Positions 23,505-32,744 of a stretch of DNA of 40,841 nt are shown here, piece after piece; the first letter of the stretch is position 1; each line of letters opens with the position of its first letter. The DNA lies in assembly GCF_016862515.1 (NCBI RefSeq), contig NZ_BONC01000070.1, positions 1 through 40,841 on the forward strand, in the 5' to 3' direction. This DNA is from Asanoa iriomotensis. Its GTDB lineage: Bacteria > Actinomycetota > Actinomycetes > Mycobacteriales > Micromonosporaceae. A program made the position numbers and the translations under genes. The notes beneath the pieces were generated by a model, which was not told the origin of the DNA, did no database searches, and saw nothing but the letters and a program-made list of their open reading frames with translations.

Positions 23505-25051
23505 GAGACGGCCCGCAGCGGCAGCCGCGCCGTGAACGTCGGTCCGGTCACCGAGACCGAGCCCCGGCGAGCCGCGCAGACCGTGCTCACCAGCGCCAGC
23601 CCCAGGCCTCGGTGACCGTCACCGGCCTTGGTGGTGTAGCCGCTGCGGAACACCTTCTCGGCCAGCTCGCTGGACACGCCCGGCCCCGAGTCGTGCACGG
23701 TGACCACCACGTCCGCGGCGTCTCGGCGCACGCTCACCTCGACGCGGCCACCAGGGGACACGGCGTCGATGGCGTTGTCGACCAGGTTGCCGGTGACGGT
23801 GACCAGGTCGGCCGCCAGCCGGTCGTCGAGCGGGCCGGGAATGCCGCTGTCCGCCCGTACGACCAACAAGACCTGCTGTTCCGCCGCCACGCTGGCCTTG
23901 GCGATGATCAGCGCGGCCAGGGCCGGGTCGGCGATCCGCGACTGCACGTCGTTGCTCAACGCCTCCTGTGCCTCGCCGGCGCTGATGATGAAGTTGACCG
24001 CCTCCTCGTACTGGCCGAGCTGCAACAGTCCCGAGATCGTGTGCAGGCGGTTCGTGAACTCGTGTGCCTGTGCCCGCAGGGTGTCGGTGGCCGTTCGGCT
24101 GAGGGCCAGCTCGTGTTCGAGCGACGACAGCTCCGTCTGGTCCCGCAGTGTCGTGACGGAGCCGACCGCGGTGCCGCGCACCACCACCGGCATGCGGTTG
24201 AGCACCAGGACCCGGGCGTCCTGCACGACGACCGCGTCCGGCTCGTCCACGGCGCCGGTCAGGAGCTCGGCCAGCGGCTCACTGACGATCTCGCGCAGCG
24301 GCCGGCCGGTGGTGTCCGGCGGCAGCCCGAGCAGCCGGACCGCCTCGTCGTTGGCCAGCGTCACGCGACCGGCGGTGTCCAGGCCCACCAGGCCTTCCTT
24401 GATGCCGTGCAGCATGGCCTCGCGGTGCTCGACGAGCCCCGCGATCTCGCGCGGCTCGAGGCCCAGCGTCTGTCGCTTGACCCTGCGGGCCAGCAACAGC
24501 GAACCGCTCACCCCCAGGACCGATCCGAGCAAGAGGTAGGTCAGCAGGTCCGGCGTCGCGGCGGCGATCAGTTCGGGCCATGACGGGTACGTCTTCCCGG
24601 CGATCACCAGGCCCAGCACGTGCGCGTCGGCCGGGTCCAGGATCGGCTCGTGCGCGACCAGGGACCGTGACCCGTCGCCGACCACGCCGAGCCAGCCCTT
24701 GCCGGCGAGCCCGTCGCTGTCGCCCAGGGGAGCCGGGCGGCCGCGGTCGGGGCCGGTGACCAGGATCCCGCCGGCATCGGTGAGCACGACGAACGAGGAG
24801 CCGGAGACGCTGCGCGCGGTCTCGGCGACGCCGGCCAGCGGCTCCTGCCAGACCGGGTCACCGACGCCGCGGCGCACCGTGTCGTTGGCCGCGAGGTTCG
24901 CGGCGATGGACCGGAGCCGGGCGCCCTCCTCCCGGCGGAACGCGGCGGCGGACCCGGCCAGGGACACGGCGGCCACCGCGGCCACGACCAGCAGGACGAT
25001 GCCGAGCTGGAACAGCAGCAGCTGCCGGGCGAGTGTGAGCTGCCAGCGCAT
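23501..25051 (-). CDS. CitA/DcuS-type sensor histidine kinase
   Basis: The 516-residue protein has a first membrane helix at about residues 10-32, an extracytoplasmic PAS-like (PDC) domain (about 40-170) and a second helix (about 180-200). A cytoplasmic PAS domain holds HGIKEGLVGLDTAGRVTLAN. The kinase core has H330 in AQAHEFTNRLHTISG and an ATPase domain (NLVDNAIDA, HDSGPGV, GHRGLGLALV). CitA-type kinases bind citrate or C4-dicarboxylates outside the membrane. The ATG at 25051 has GAGGAG about 8 bases upstream; upstream codons run through the promoter. It is divergent from tctC, so it probably senses the substrate of that transporter. Confidence 0.94.
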   Translation of the reverse strand: MRWQLTLARQLLLFQLGIVLLVVAAVAAVSLAGSAAAFRREEGARLRSIAANLAANDTVRRGVGDPVWQEPLAGVAETARSVSGSSFVVLTDAGGILVTGPDRGRPAPLGDSDGLAGKGWLGVVGDGSRSLVAHEPILDPADAHVLGLVIAGKTYPSWPELIAAATPDLLTYLLLGSVLGVSGSLLLARRVKRQTLGLEPREIAGLVEHREAMLHGIKEGLVGLDTAGRVTLANDEAVRLLGLPPDTTGRPLREIVSEPLAELLTGAVDEPDAVVVQDARVLVLNRMPVVVRGTAVGSVTTLRDQTELSSLEHELALSRTATDTLRAQAHEFTNRLHTISGLLQLGQYEEAVNFIISAGEAQEALSNDVQSRIADPALAALIIAKASVAAEQQVLLVVRADSGIPGPLDDRLAADLVTVTGNLVDNAIDAVSPGGRVEVSVRRDAADVVVTVHDSGPGVSSELAEKVFRSGYTTKAGDGHRGLGLALVSTVCAARRGSVSVTGPTFTARLPLRAVS

Positions 25052-25120
25052 ACCCCTGCTCCTCGTGGCCGGATTCACATGCGCCGAAGGGTACCCGTAG
25101 CGGCGGCGGGCACAACCGGC

Positions 25121-25173
25121 CGACCAAAACGACCAAAAGTTCCTGTGCGTACACAAGCGTGACCCCGGTCACG
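25121..25173. promoter_or_regulatory. regulator sites between the CitA-type kinase and tctC
   Basis: CGACCAAAA is repeated head-to-tail at 25121-25129 and 25130-25138. CGTGACC-CC-GGTCACG (25158-25173) is a 7+7 interrupted palindrome. Both sit in the 181-base divergent gap. Tandem repeats are the usual binding pattern for response-regulator dimers. The assignment to the CitB-type regulator is inferred. Confidence 0.55.
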
Positions 25174-25232
25174 ACGTCGGGCATGGTGCGTAACACGCCC
25201 GCCATCCCTTCGCTGCAGGAGCGTGACCCCCG

Positions 25233-26252
25233 ATGCTCAAAAAGGTCCTCAGCCTTGCTGTGGCCGCCATCGCCCTGGGCACCGCCGGCTGCGCTGAGCA
25301 GTCGGTCGGCGAGTCCAACGAACCGGCCGCCGTCACCTATCCGAGCAAAACCTTGCAGATCATGGCCCCGGCGGCCGCCGGCGGCGGATGGGACACCACC
25401 GCACGGTCGATGCAGAAGGCGTTCCAGGACGCCAACCTCCTCAATGGACAGTCGGCCGAGGTGCGCAATGTCACCGGTGCGGCCGGCACGATCGGGCTGG
25501 CGGAGCTGGTGAGCAGCCACGCCGGCAACGCACACCAACTCATGATCACCGGCCTGGTGATGGTCGGTGGCGTGGTCACCAACAAGTCGCAGGTCAACCT
25601 CACCCAGACCACGCCGATCGCGACGCTGACCTCCGAGTCCGAGGTCGTCGTGGTGCGCAAGGACTCCCCGTACCAGACCCTCAAGGATCTGCTCGACGCG
25701 GCCAAGGCCGACCCGACGGCGGTCAAGTGGGGCGGCGGCTCGGCCGGCGGCACCGACCACATCCTGGTCGGGCTGCTCGCCAAGGCGGCCGGCGCCGACG
25801 CCAAGACGGTGGCGAAGCAGTACGTGGCCTACTCGGGCGGCGGCGAGGCCAAGGCCGCTCTCCTCTCCGGCGACATCTCGGTCGGCGTGTCCGGTGCCAG
25901 CGAGTTCACCGACCTGGTCAAGGCCGGCGAGCTCCGTGCCCTGGCGGTCTCCGGCGGGTCGCCGGAAGACGTCGGAGCCGGTTCGCCGACCGCGACGATC
26001 AAGGACGCCGGGTACGACGTGGAACTGCTCAACTGGCGCGGCGTCGTGGCACCGCCCGGGATCAGCGACGCCGACCGCACCGCGGTGATCGGTCTTGTCG
26101 ACAAGCTGCACGCCTCCGAGCAGTGGAAGCAGGCGCTCACCGACAAGAAGTGGACTGACTTCTACAAGTCCGGCGACGAGGCCAAGGCGTACTTCGAGGC
26201 CGAAAGCACCCGGATCACGTCGGTCCTCGCCGAGATCGGTCTGGGCCAGTGA
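25233..26252 (+). CDS. tctC: tripartite tricarboxylate transporter, substrate-binding lipoprotein
   Basis: The 339-residue protein has a lipoprotein signal ending in LGTAGC (C20 would be lipidated). The periplasmic-binding domain characteristic of TctC/Bug proteins contains YPSKTLQIMAPAAAGGGWDTTAR, GAAGTIGLAEL, GGGSAGGTDHILVG and LNWRGVVAPPGISD. It captures a carboxylate outside the membrane and hands it to the TctA/TctB membrane complex. The ATG at 25233 has CAGGAG 10 bases upstream. Its stop overlaps the tctB GTG by four bases. The divergent CitA/CitB-type system probably induces it. Confidence 0.95.
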   Translation: MLKKVLSLAVAAIALGTAGCAEQSVGESNEPAAVTYPSKTLQIMAPAAAGGGWDTTARSMQKAFQDANLLNGQSAEVRNVTGAAGTIGLAELVSSHAGNAHQLMITGLVMVGGVVTNKSQVNLTQTTPIATLTSESEVVVVRKDSPYQTLKDLLDAAKADPTAVKWGGGSAGGTDHILVGLLAKAAGADAKTVAKQYVAYSGGGEAKAALLSGDISVGVSGASEFTDLVKAGELRALAVSGGSPEDVGAGSPTATIKDAGYDVELLNWRGVVAPPGISDADRTAVIGLVDKLHASEQWKQALTDKKWTDFYKSGDEAKAYFEAESTRITSVLAEIGLGQ

Positions 26253-26791
26253 CCCAGCCGGCGCCACCCGAGGCAGCATCCGCAACACCGGAGACGTCGG
26301 ACGCGACGGAGCCGAGCCCGCTTGCCGGGCTCGTCGCCGGAGCGGTTCTCGTCGCGGCCGGGCTGGGGTTGTTCACGCGCGCGTTGACCGTCGGCGCTGA
26401 CCGCGGCATCACGCTGGGCGGGCCGACCTTCGCTCCGATCGTCGTCACCGGCCTGTGGGTGCTGGTAGCGATCGCCTACCTCGGCACGCAGGCCGCGCGG
26501 TGGCGCCGGCGCACCACCCAGCCAAACGCCGCCCGGCCCACCTGGCGGGTGCCGATCATGCTGTTGGCATTGCTCATCGCGTACGCCGTCGTCCTCAAGT
26601 ACACGACCGTGGGGTACGTGCTGGCCACCGTCGCGTTCTACGTCGGCGCGGCACAGCTCCTCTCGACCCGCCCGCGCAGAGAGGTCATCGTGCGGGACGC
26701 GATCGTGGGCGTCGTACTCTCCCTGACGATCTATCTGTCCTTCACGAAGTTGCTCGGAATCGCGCTGCCGGCGGGGGTGCTCCCGCTGTGA
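26249..26791 (+). CDS. tctB: tripartite tricarboxylate transporter, small membrane subunit
   Basis: The 180-residue protein has four hydrophobic segments (about residues 27-47, 65-83, 105-125 and 150-172), the expected layout for TctB. It ends in [18 protein letters not shown], a typical TctB C-terminus. The first 25 residues are polar and Pro/Ala/Thr-rich. It starts with GTG inside the tctC stop (GTGA) and ends in the tctA start (GTGA), so all three are translationally coupled. TctB is the poorly conserved small subunit, so assignment rests on topology, context and that C-terminus. Confidence 0.92.
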   Translation: MTQPAPPEAASATPETSDATEPSPLAGLVAGAVLVAAGLGLFTRALTVGADRGITLGGPTFAPIVVTGLWVLVAIAYLGTQAARWRRRTTQPNAARPTWRVPIMLLALLIAYAVVLKYTTVGYVLATVAFYVGAAQLLSTRPRREVIVRDAIVGVVLSLTIYLSFTKLLGIALPAGVLPL

Positions 26792-28308
26792 ACGCGTTCG
26801 GCGACCTCATCAACGGCTTCGGCACCGTGCTGACACCGCAGAACCTGCTGTACGCGGCGATCGGCGTCACCGTCGGAACCTTCGTCGGCATCCTGCCCGG
26901 CATCGGACCCGCCCTGACCATCGCGCTGCTGCTGCCGGTGGCGCTCGAGCTCGACAACCCCACCGGCACGCTCATCATGTTCGCCGGCATCTACTACGGC
27001 GCCATGTACGGCGGCTCCACCACATCGATCCTGCTCAACACGCCCGGCGAGTCGGCCTCGGTGGCCACCTCGATCGAGGGCTACCAGATGGCCAAACGTG
27101 GCCGGGCCAGAGCCGCGCTCGCCACGGCGGCGATCGGCTCGTTCGTCGCCGCGATCATCACGACCGTCCTGCTGACGTTCGTGACCGAGCCGATGGCCCG
27201 GCTGGCCGTCTCGTTCCGCGCGTCCGACTATTTCGCGCTGGCCCTCCTCGCGATGGTCACTGTCACCGCGGTGGTCGGGGCGTCCATCATCCGCGGCCTC
27301 ATGTCGCTGACGTTCGGGCTGTTCCTGGGCGTCGTCGGCATCGACGCGCTGACCGGCCAGGCCCGCTTCACGTTCGGCGTCACGTCGATGCTCGACGGCA
27401 TCGACGTCGTGGTGGTGATCGTCGGCCTCTTCGCGATCGGCGAGACGCTCTTCATCGCGTCCCGGCTGCGCGACCTCCCGGAGCAGGCGGCCCCGCTGGA
27501 ACCGGCCTCCGGCTTCGCCTGGCTCTCCCGCGCCGACTGGAGCCGCTCGTGGCGGCCGTGGTTGCGCGGCACCGCGTTGGGCTTCCCGTTCGGCGCGCTG
27601 CCGTCCGGTGGCGCCGAACTCCCGACATTCCTGTCGTACATGTACGAGAAACGGCGGGCCAAGAACAAGGACGAGTTCGGCCGTGGCGCGATCGAGGGTG
27701 TCGCGGGGCCCGAAGCGGCCAACAACGCGTCGTTCTCCGGCGTGCTCGTGCCGCTGTTGACGCTCGGCATCCCGACCTCGGCGACGGCCGCGGTCATGCT
27801 GGCCGCGTTCAGCTACTTCAACATCTCGCCCGGCCCGCAGTTGCTGCAGAACCAGGGCCCGCTCGTGTGGGCGTTGATCGCGTCCCTGTTCATCGGGAAC
27901 GTGCTGCTGCTGGCCCTCAACCTGCCGCTGATCCGGCTGTGGGTGAAGGTCCTCCAGATCCCACGGCCCCTGCTCTACGCCGGGATCCTCGTCTTCGCCA
28001 CGCTCGGCGTGTACGCCGTGTCCGGCAACATCGTCGACGTGCTGCTCGCGTACGGCATCGGCCTCATCGCGATGATCATGCGCCACCTGGACTTCCCGAT
28101 CGCGCCGGCCATCCTCGGGCTGATCCTCGGCCCGTTGATGGAGACCCAGTTCCGGCGGGCGTTGCTGCTTGCCGACGGCGACCTTTCGATCTTCGTCACG
28201 CGGCCGCTCACCCTCACCCTGCTCCTGCTCGCCGTGGCCGCACTCGCCCTGCCCCACCTGCCCAAACTCTTCCGCGGCCGGCGCCCGGTGCTCAGCGGAG
28301 AGGACTAG
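26788..28308 (+). CDS. tctA: tripartite tricarboxylate transporter, large membrane subunit
   Basis: The 506-residue protein has about 12 membrane segments. It shows the duplicated TctA signature: [17 protein letters not shown] with [20 protein letters not shown] in the first half, and [17 protein letters not shown] with [25 protein letters not shown] in the second. It forms the sodium- or proton-coupled permease that accepts carboxylate from TctC. The GTG start (26788) overlaps the tctB stop. Length is normal. Twenty bases separate it from a second TctC-like gene. Confidence 0.96.
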   Translation: MNAFGDLINGFGTVLTPQNLLYAAIGVTVGTFVGILPGIGPALTIALLLPVALELDNPTGTLIMFAGIYYGAMYGGSTTSILLNTPGESASVATSIEGYQMAKRGRARAALATAAIGSFVAAIITTVLLTFVTEPMARLAVSFRASDYFALALLAMVTVTAVVGASIIRGLMSLTFGLFLGVVGIDALTGQARFTFGVTSMLDGIDVVVVIVGLFAIGETLFIASRLRDLPEQAAPLEPASGFAWLSRADWSRSWRPWLRGTALGFPFGALPSGGAELPTFLSYMYEKRRAKNKDEFGRGAIEGVAGPEAANNASFSGVLVPLLTLGIPTSATAAVMLAAFSYFNISPGPQLLQNQGPLVWALIASLFIGNVLLLALNLPLIRLWVKVLQIPRPLLYAGILVFATLGVYAVSGNIVDVLLAYGIGLIAMIMRHLDFPIAPAILGLILGPLMETQFRRALLLADGDLSIFVTRPLTLTLLLLAVAALALPHLPKLFRGRRPVLSGED

Positions 28309-28328
28309 CGGCGGACTACATTGAGCGC

Positions 28329-29303
28329 GTGCAGCGCCGAACGCTCCTCGCCGCGTCGGTAGCCATGCTGCTCCCGGCGGCCGGATGCGGCCGGGACAAC
28401 CCGGAACGCCTGAGGCTGATGGTGCCCAACGCTCCGGGCAGTGGCTACGACGTGACGGCGCGTGCGGTCGGCACGGCACTCGACGAGAGCGGCGTGGCCC
28501 GCGGGGTGGAGATCTTCCATCTGCCCGGCGCGGGTGGCGCGGTCGGTCTGCAACGCCTCGTGTACGAGCGGGGCAACGGCACCATGCTCATGCTGATGGG
28601 ACTCGGGCTGGTCGGTGCCCAGCATTCCGTGCCCAGGTCGGCGACGCTGGCCGACGTCACGCCGGTCGCCCGGCTCGTCGAGGAACCGGAAGCGTTCGTG
28701 GTGACCCGCGACTCGCCGCTGCGGACGATGGCCGACCTGGTGGCCGCCTGGCGCGCGGCACCGGCGGCCCTGGCCGTCGGCGGCGGCTCCACCACGGGCG
28801 GCCCCGACCATCTCGCCCCGATGCTGGTCGCCAAGGCGGTCGGCGTGCCACCGCCGGCGGTCAACTACGTCCGGTACGACGGCGGCGGCACCCTGCTGGC
28901 CGCCGCGCTCGCCGGCCGGGTCGCGGTCGCCGTCTCCAGCCTCGGCGAATACACGCAGCAGATCATCTCCGGCCGGCTCCGGGTCCTCGCGGTGACCGGC
29001 GCGGCCCGCACGCCGGGGGTCGACGCCCCCACGTTGCGGGAGGCCGGCATCGACGTCGCCTTCCTCAACTGGCGGGGGCTCGTGGCACCGCCCGGCCTGA
29101 GCCCGGCCGACGAGCGGAGGCTGCTGGACATCGCCGAGCGGCTCCGCGCTTCGCCGGCCTGGCAGGACACGGTGGCGCGGAACCCGTGGGCGGACGCCTA
29201 CCTGCCGGGCGCGGAGTTCGGCACGTTTCTGCGGGAGGCGGACACGCTCCGCTCGCGCACCCTGACGGCGCTGGGACTGACGGAGGCCGTCGCCGATCGC
29301 TAG
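28329..29303 (+). CDS. second TctC/Bug-type substrate-binding lipoprotein
   Basis: The 324-residue protein begins VQRRTLLAASVAMLLPAAGC, a lipoprotein signal with C20. It keeps the Bug-domain motifs LMVPNAPGSGYDVTARAVG, GAGGAVGLQRL, GGGSTTGGPDHLAPM and LNWRGLVAPPGLSPADE. It is a diverged paralogue of the tctC at 25233. Having two binding proteins for one TctA/TctB pair could widen substrate range, or one may act as a sensor partner for the kinase. The GTG at 28329 is the only start before the signal and has no strong ribosome site. Its TAG stop interlocks with that of the convergent regulator. Confidence 0.92.
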   Translation: MQRRTLLAASVAMLLPAAGCGRDNPERLRLMVPNAPGSGYDVTARAVGTALDESGVARGVEIFHLPGAGGAVGLQRLVYERGNGTMLMLMGLGLVGAQHSVPRSATLADVTPVARLVEEPEAFVVTRDSPLRTMADLVAAWRAAPAALAVGGGSTTGGPDHLAPMLVAKAVGVPPPAVNYVRYDGGGTLLAAALAGRVAVAVSSLGEYTQQIISGRLRVLAVTGAARTPGVDAPTLREAGIDVAFLNWRGLVAPPGLSPADERRLLDIAERLRASPAWQDTVARNPWADAYLPGAEFGTFLREADTLRSRTLTALGLTEAVADR

Positions 29304-29944
29304 TCGTCCACCGCGCGGAGATGGGCGAGGACGGCCAGCACGCGGCGGTGGTTGTCGCTGGTTTCGGGGATGTCCAGCTTCAGCAGCACGTGGCGGATGT
29401 GGGCTTCGACCGTGCGTTCGCTGAGCGTGAGCCGATGGGCGATGCCGGTGTTGGTCAGACCCTCGGCCATCAACTCCAGGATCCGCCGTTCCCGCTCCGT
29501 CAGGCGGGACAGCGGACCACCCGCCACGGGCGCCACGAGCCGGGCGACCACCTTCGGGTCCAGGGCCGAGCCGCCGTCGGCGATCCGCTGTGCGGTGGCC
29601 AGGAACTCGCCGACCTCGAGGACGCGGTCCTTGAGCAGGTACCCGAACCCGGCCCGCGAGACCAGATCGACGGCGTGGGTGGTCTCGATGTGCTGGGACA
29701 GCACGAGCACGCCGATGTCGGGGTGCCGGCGCTTGGTGTCCAGGGCGGCCCGCGCCCCCTCGTCGGTGTAGGTGGGCGGCATCCGCACGTCGATGACCAC
29801 CAGGTCGGGCCTGGTCTCGGCGACGATCTCGGCCAGGCTCCGCGCGTCACCGGGCGTCGCCACCACCGTGTGCCCGCCGTCGGCGAAGAGGCGCGCCAGA
29901 CCCTCGCGGAGCAGCACCTGGTCTTCGGCGATCACGACGCGCAT
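29300..29944 (-). CDS. NarL/LuxR-type response regulator
   Basis: The 214-residue protein has a receiver domain with D52 in LVVIDVRMPPTYTDEG and the conserved lysine in YLLKDRVLEV. The LuxR helix-turn-helix reads LTERERRILELMAEGLTNTGIA, then SERTVEAHIRHVLLKLDIPET. The ATG at 29944 lies 13 bases inside the end of the sensor kinase frame, so the pair is coupled. The stop codon shares the tetramer CTAG with the plus-strand tctC-like gene stop, so the two genes overlap tail to tail. The PTYTDEG insertion after the phosphorylation site is typical of this actinobacterial subgroup. Confidence 0.95.
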   Translation of the reverse strand: MRVVIAEDQVLLREGLARLFADGGHTVVATPGDARSLAEIVAETRPDLVVIDVRMPPTYTDEGARAALDTKRRHPDIGVLVLSQHIETTHAVDLVSRAGFGYLLKDRVLEVGEFLATAQRIADGGSALDPKVVARLVAPVAGGPLSRLTERERRILELMAEGLTNTGIAHRLTLSERTVEAHIRHVLLKLDIPETSDNHRRVLAVLAHLRAVDD

Positions 29945-31863
29945 GGGAACTCCGCGGTCAGGACGGTGCCGAGCCCGGTCGTCGTGTCGATGCGCAGGCG
30001 CCCGCCGCGGGCGGCGACGCGGTCGGACAGCCCGGTCAGGCCGGAACCGTTGTGTGGCCGCGCTCCGCCGACCCCGTTGTCGGTGACGCTGACGACGCAT
30101 CGGCCGTCCTCACGGGCGACCCGCAGCACGACGTGTTGCGCCCGCGCGTGCTTGACGGCGTTGGTCAAACCCTCACAGGCGACGAAGTACGCGGCAGCCT
30201 CCACTTCGGACGGAAAGCGCTCGGGAGTGGCGACGACGTTGACCGGCAACGGTGCGCGGGTGGCGAGCTCGTGCAGGGCCGGACGCAGACCCGCGTCGAG
30301 CGCGGGGTGCAGCCCCTGTGCCAGGTCGCGCAGCTCGTCGATGGCGTGGGTGATCTGTGCGATCGCGTCGTCGAGGGTACGGCTCGCGGCGGCCGAGGGT
30401 CCGACCTGGTGCTGGGCATGCCGCAGCGCCAGGCCGATGGAGACCAGCCGCTGCTGGGCGCCGTCGTGCAGGTTCCGCTCGATCCGGCGACGCTCCTCGT
30501 CGGCGACCGCGACGATCCGGGCCCGGGACGCCTCGACCTCGTCCAGGCGTTGGCGAAGCTCGACCCGGAGCCGGGCCATCTCGATCGCCAGCCCGGCGGC
30601 CGCGACGACGGCCGGCAACAGCCTGCGCTGTTCCTCCGTCCGCGGGTGCCAGCGGATCTCGGCCAGGGTGATGCCGCCGCGCCGCACCGCGTGCGTCTCG
30701 TGGGTGTCGTCCGGCTCCGCGGCCAGCGGCCCGGTGCCCGGCGGCAGCACGAACGACAACTCCAGGGCGGGATCGTCGAGCGCGGTGCGCAGCGCGTCGA
30801 CGATCTGCTCGGGCTCGACCTGGTCGGCCCGCAGCGCTTCGATGAACTCCCCGATCGCGGCGAGCGCCGCGTGGTGCGCCGGCCGGAACCGGCTGTCGAC
30901 GCGCCGGCGTACCCGCTGGTAAAGGAACTTGAACGCGGTTGCGGCCAGCAGCGTCGAGACGGCGGTCGCCCACGGCGAGCCGCGTCCGGCGAGGGCGCCG
31001 ATCACGAGCGTCGAGCCGACGTACACCAGGGCGAGGACGACGGTCAGCACGGCGCCGGTGAACGCGCGGCTGATCACGAGGTCCACGTCGTAGAGGCGGT
31101 GGCGCAGGATCGCCACGCCGATCGCGACAGGCCAGGCGGTCAGGGCGATCAACGGCAACGGGTGTACGAGCGGCGTGAGGCTCCACAATGCAGTCGCCGA
31201 CGGCAGCACCACGGCCACGAATCCGGTGGCGAGAGTGAACCACTTCAGCTGTTGGCGTTCGACTCCGGCCGATCGCCGCAGCCGGGTCACCACGTCGACG
31301 AGCGCCATCGTCATGGCGACCGCGAGGGCGACGAGGCCGACCGCGAACAGGGCGTCGGTGGGCAGGCCGGGTGCGGCGTAGGGGTTGCGACCGTCGACGA
31401 GGTAGCGGCCGAGGTCGGGGTCGAGCGCCCATCCGGCCGCGAGGGCGGCGGTCGCGGCTGTCGTCGGCCAGACCACCCAGCGCTTTGATTGTCCACTAGG
31501 GAACGAGAGGAACAGCAACACCAGCACGGGCCCTTGCAACACGAAGGTCCACAACCCGAGCCACTGCGCGGTCGCGGCTCCGGGCCAGCTCTCGGCGGCG
31601 GCCCGTAGGCCCCAACCCTGCGGCAGCTCAGCGGTCAGCCCGTTGGCGAGACCGAGTGCGCACAGGAGCCAGCCGATCGTGTGTGCCGGATGACGCGTGA
31701 GGATCAGGGCGCCGACCGCCACGGTCAAGGTGCTGAACAGCGCGTTGAACAGCGTGTCATAGGCGGGTTCGAGACCCCACGAGAGCCCGACCCCCGCGAC
31801 CACGCCCAGCGTCGTGACCGCCAGCAGGGTGGCGGGCAGTGGTCGAAGCGTCGGGAGCGCCAC
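29932..31863 (-). CDS. NarL-type sensor histidine kinase with polytopic N-terminus
   Basis: The protein of about 643 residues has eight to ten hydrophobic segments in residues 8-300, then a GAF-like region. The HisKA_3 motif RNLHDGAQQRLVS carries H466. The ATPase domain has GLTNAVKHARA and DNGVGGARPHNGSGLTGLSDR. The GTG at 31863 is preferred because GGAGAA lies 6-7 bases upstream. A TTG at 31899 would add 12 residues with no ribosome site, and an ATG at 31903 is out of frame. It pairs with the overlapping regulator. A membrane protein gene (32033) is divergent and may be its target. Confidence 0.92.
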   Translation of the reverse strand: MALPTLRPLPATLLAVTTLGVVAGVGLSWGLEPAYDTLFNALFSTLTVAVGALILTRHPAHTIGWLLCALGLANGLTAELPQGWGLRAAAESWPGAATAQWLGLWTFVLQGPVLVLLFLSFPSGQSKRWVVWPTTAATAALAAGWALDPDLGRYLVDGRNPYAAPGLPTDALFAVGLVALAVAMTMALVDVVTRLRRSAGVERQQLKWFTLATGFVAVVLPSATALWSLTPLVHPLPLIALTAWPVAIGVAILRHRLYDVDLVISRAFTGAVLTVVLALVYVGSTLVIGALAGRGSPWATAVSTLLAATAFKFLYQRVRRRVDSRFRPAHHAALAAIGEFIEALRADQVEPEQIVDALRTALDDPALELSFVLPPGTGPLAAEPDDTHETHAVRRGGITLAEIRWHPRTEEQRRLLPAVVAAAGLAIEMARLRVELRQRLDEVEASRARIVAVADEERRRIERNLHDGAQQRLVSIGLALRHAQHQVGPSAAASRTLDDAIAQITHAIDELRDLAQGLHPALDAGLRPALHELATRAPLPVNVVATPERFPSEVEAAAYFVACEGLTNAVKHARAQHVVLRVAREDGRCVVSVTDNGVGGARPHNGSGLTGLSDRVAARGGRLRIDTTTGLGTVLTAEFPCAS

Positions 31864-32032
31864 GACGGAATTCTCCGCCCGCCCCGCCGACCAGGGCAAT
31901 CATGCCCGCACCGAGCTGTCCGGCAGTGCTGGCACGTACGGCGGTTGCGTGTTTGTGCCGATGCGGGGCTCGGTGCCGTTTTTCTAGCGTCGCTGGCCAG
32001 GAGATGACCCGCAGTTTCGAAGGAGAACACCG

Positions 32033-32707
32033 ATGGTCGCGCAACAGATCGACCTCCGAGCCCAGCAACGGACGCTCGCCCGCGTCGCCGGAGCCGGCGG
32101 AGCCGTCACCCTCGTCGTGGTCCTCGGCAGCTCGCTGGCCAACGGCTTCCAGGACGCCCCGTTCACCAGCAACGCCGAGCAGGCCGTGGCGTTCTTCCGC
32201 TCGGTAGACGACGCGTTCGGCTGGGCCAGCTCGTACCTCACAATCGTCGGGTTGATCGCGATGTTGTGGTTCATGCTCGGCCTGGCGCTGCTGCTGCGCC
32301 GCTACGAGCGCGGCGTTCCGTGGCGGTCGGCGTTCCTCGCCGGCGCCGGGGTGGTCAGCGTCGTGTCCGGGCAGATCGCGTCGTGGGACGCGGCCGTCTA
32401 CCGATCGGAGGACATCGACCCGCAGGTGGCCCGGTACGCGTTCGACCTGGGCAACCTGTCGTTCGCGAACGGCTGGGTCGCCACCGGCGCCGCCGCGATC
32501 TGCGCCGGAACGATCTTCCTGCGGTCCGCGCGGCTGCCGAACTGGCTCGGCTGGTGGGCGATCATCGCCGGCGTCGGCCAGGTGCTGGCCCGCGCGGTCT
32601 GGACCACCGACCTCGCCTTCGTGCCGTTCACCGCGTTCTGGCTGTGGGCCGCTGTCGTGTCCGTGATGCTGCTCTCGGGGCGGCTGGCCGTCGCGGACCC
32701 GGACTGA
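32033..32707 (+). CDS. six-helix integral membrane protein, 224 aa
   Basis: After a polar N-terminus (MVAQQIDLRAQQRTLARV) there are about six hydrophobic segments (near residues 20-38, 67-87, 98-114, 143-162, 168-188 and 195-215). A conserved-looking loop, NGFQDAPFTSNAEQAVAFFRS, follows the first. No family is recognised beyond general similarity to actinobacterial membrane proteins of unknown function. The ATG at 32033 has GAAGGAG 8 bases upstream. It is divergent from the LuxR-type two-component pair, with a 169-base shared promoter region, and ends in a bidirectional terminator shared with the OsmC gene. Confidence 0.85.
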   Translation: MVAQQIDLRAQQRTLARVAGAGGAVTLVVVLGSSLANGFQDAPFTSNAEQAVAFFRSVDDAFGWASSYLTIVGLIAMLWFMLGLALLLRRYERGVPWRSAFLAGAGVVSVVSGQIASWDAAVYRSEDIDPQVARYAFDLGNLSFANGWVATGAAAICAGTIFLRSARLPNWLGWWAIIAGVGQVLARAVWTTDLAFVPFTAFWLWAAVVSVMLLSGRLAVADPD

Positions 32708-32711
32708 CGCA

Positions 32712-32744
32712 CGTGGTCCGCCCTACCCAGCGCGGCGGACCACG
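32712..32744. terminator. bidirectional terminator overlapping the OsmC gene end
   Basis: Bases 32712-32722 pair perfectly with 32734-32744 (11 bp) around an 11-base loop. The minus-strand OsmC stop (32723-32725) lies in the loop, and the right arm encodes its last residues. The left arm starts 5 bases after the plus-strand stop at 32707. One structure serves both genes. Confidence 0.75.

Noticed and set aside
26731-28479. 582-codon minus-strand frame across tctA
   Set aside because: The protein is Arg/Gln/His-rich and lacks hydrophobic core or motifs. The opposite strand has complete TctA signatures.
31757-32068. Minus-strand ATG-started frame upstream of the second NarL-type kinase
   Set aside because: It overlaps the kinase N-terminus in another frame, has no family features and would run through the promoter of the divergent membrane protein.
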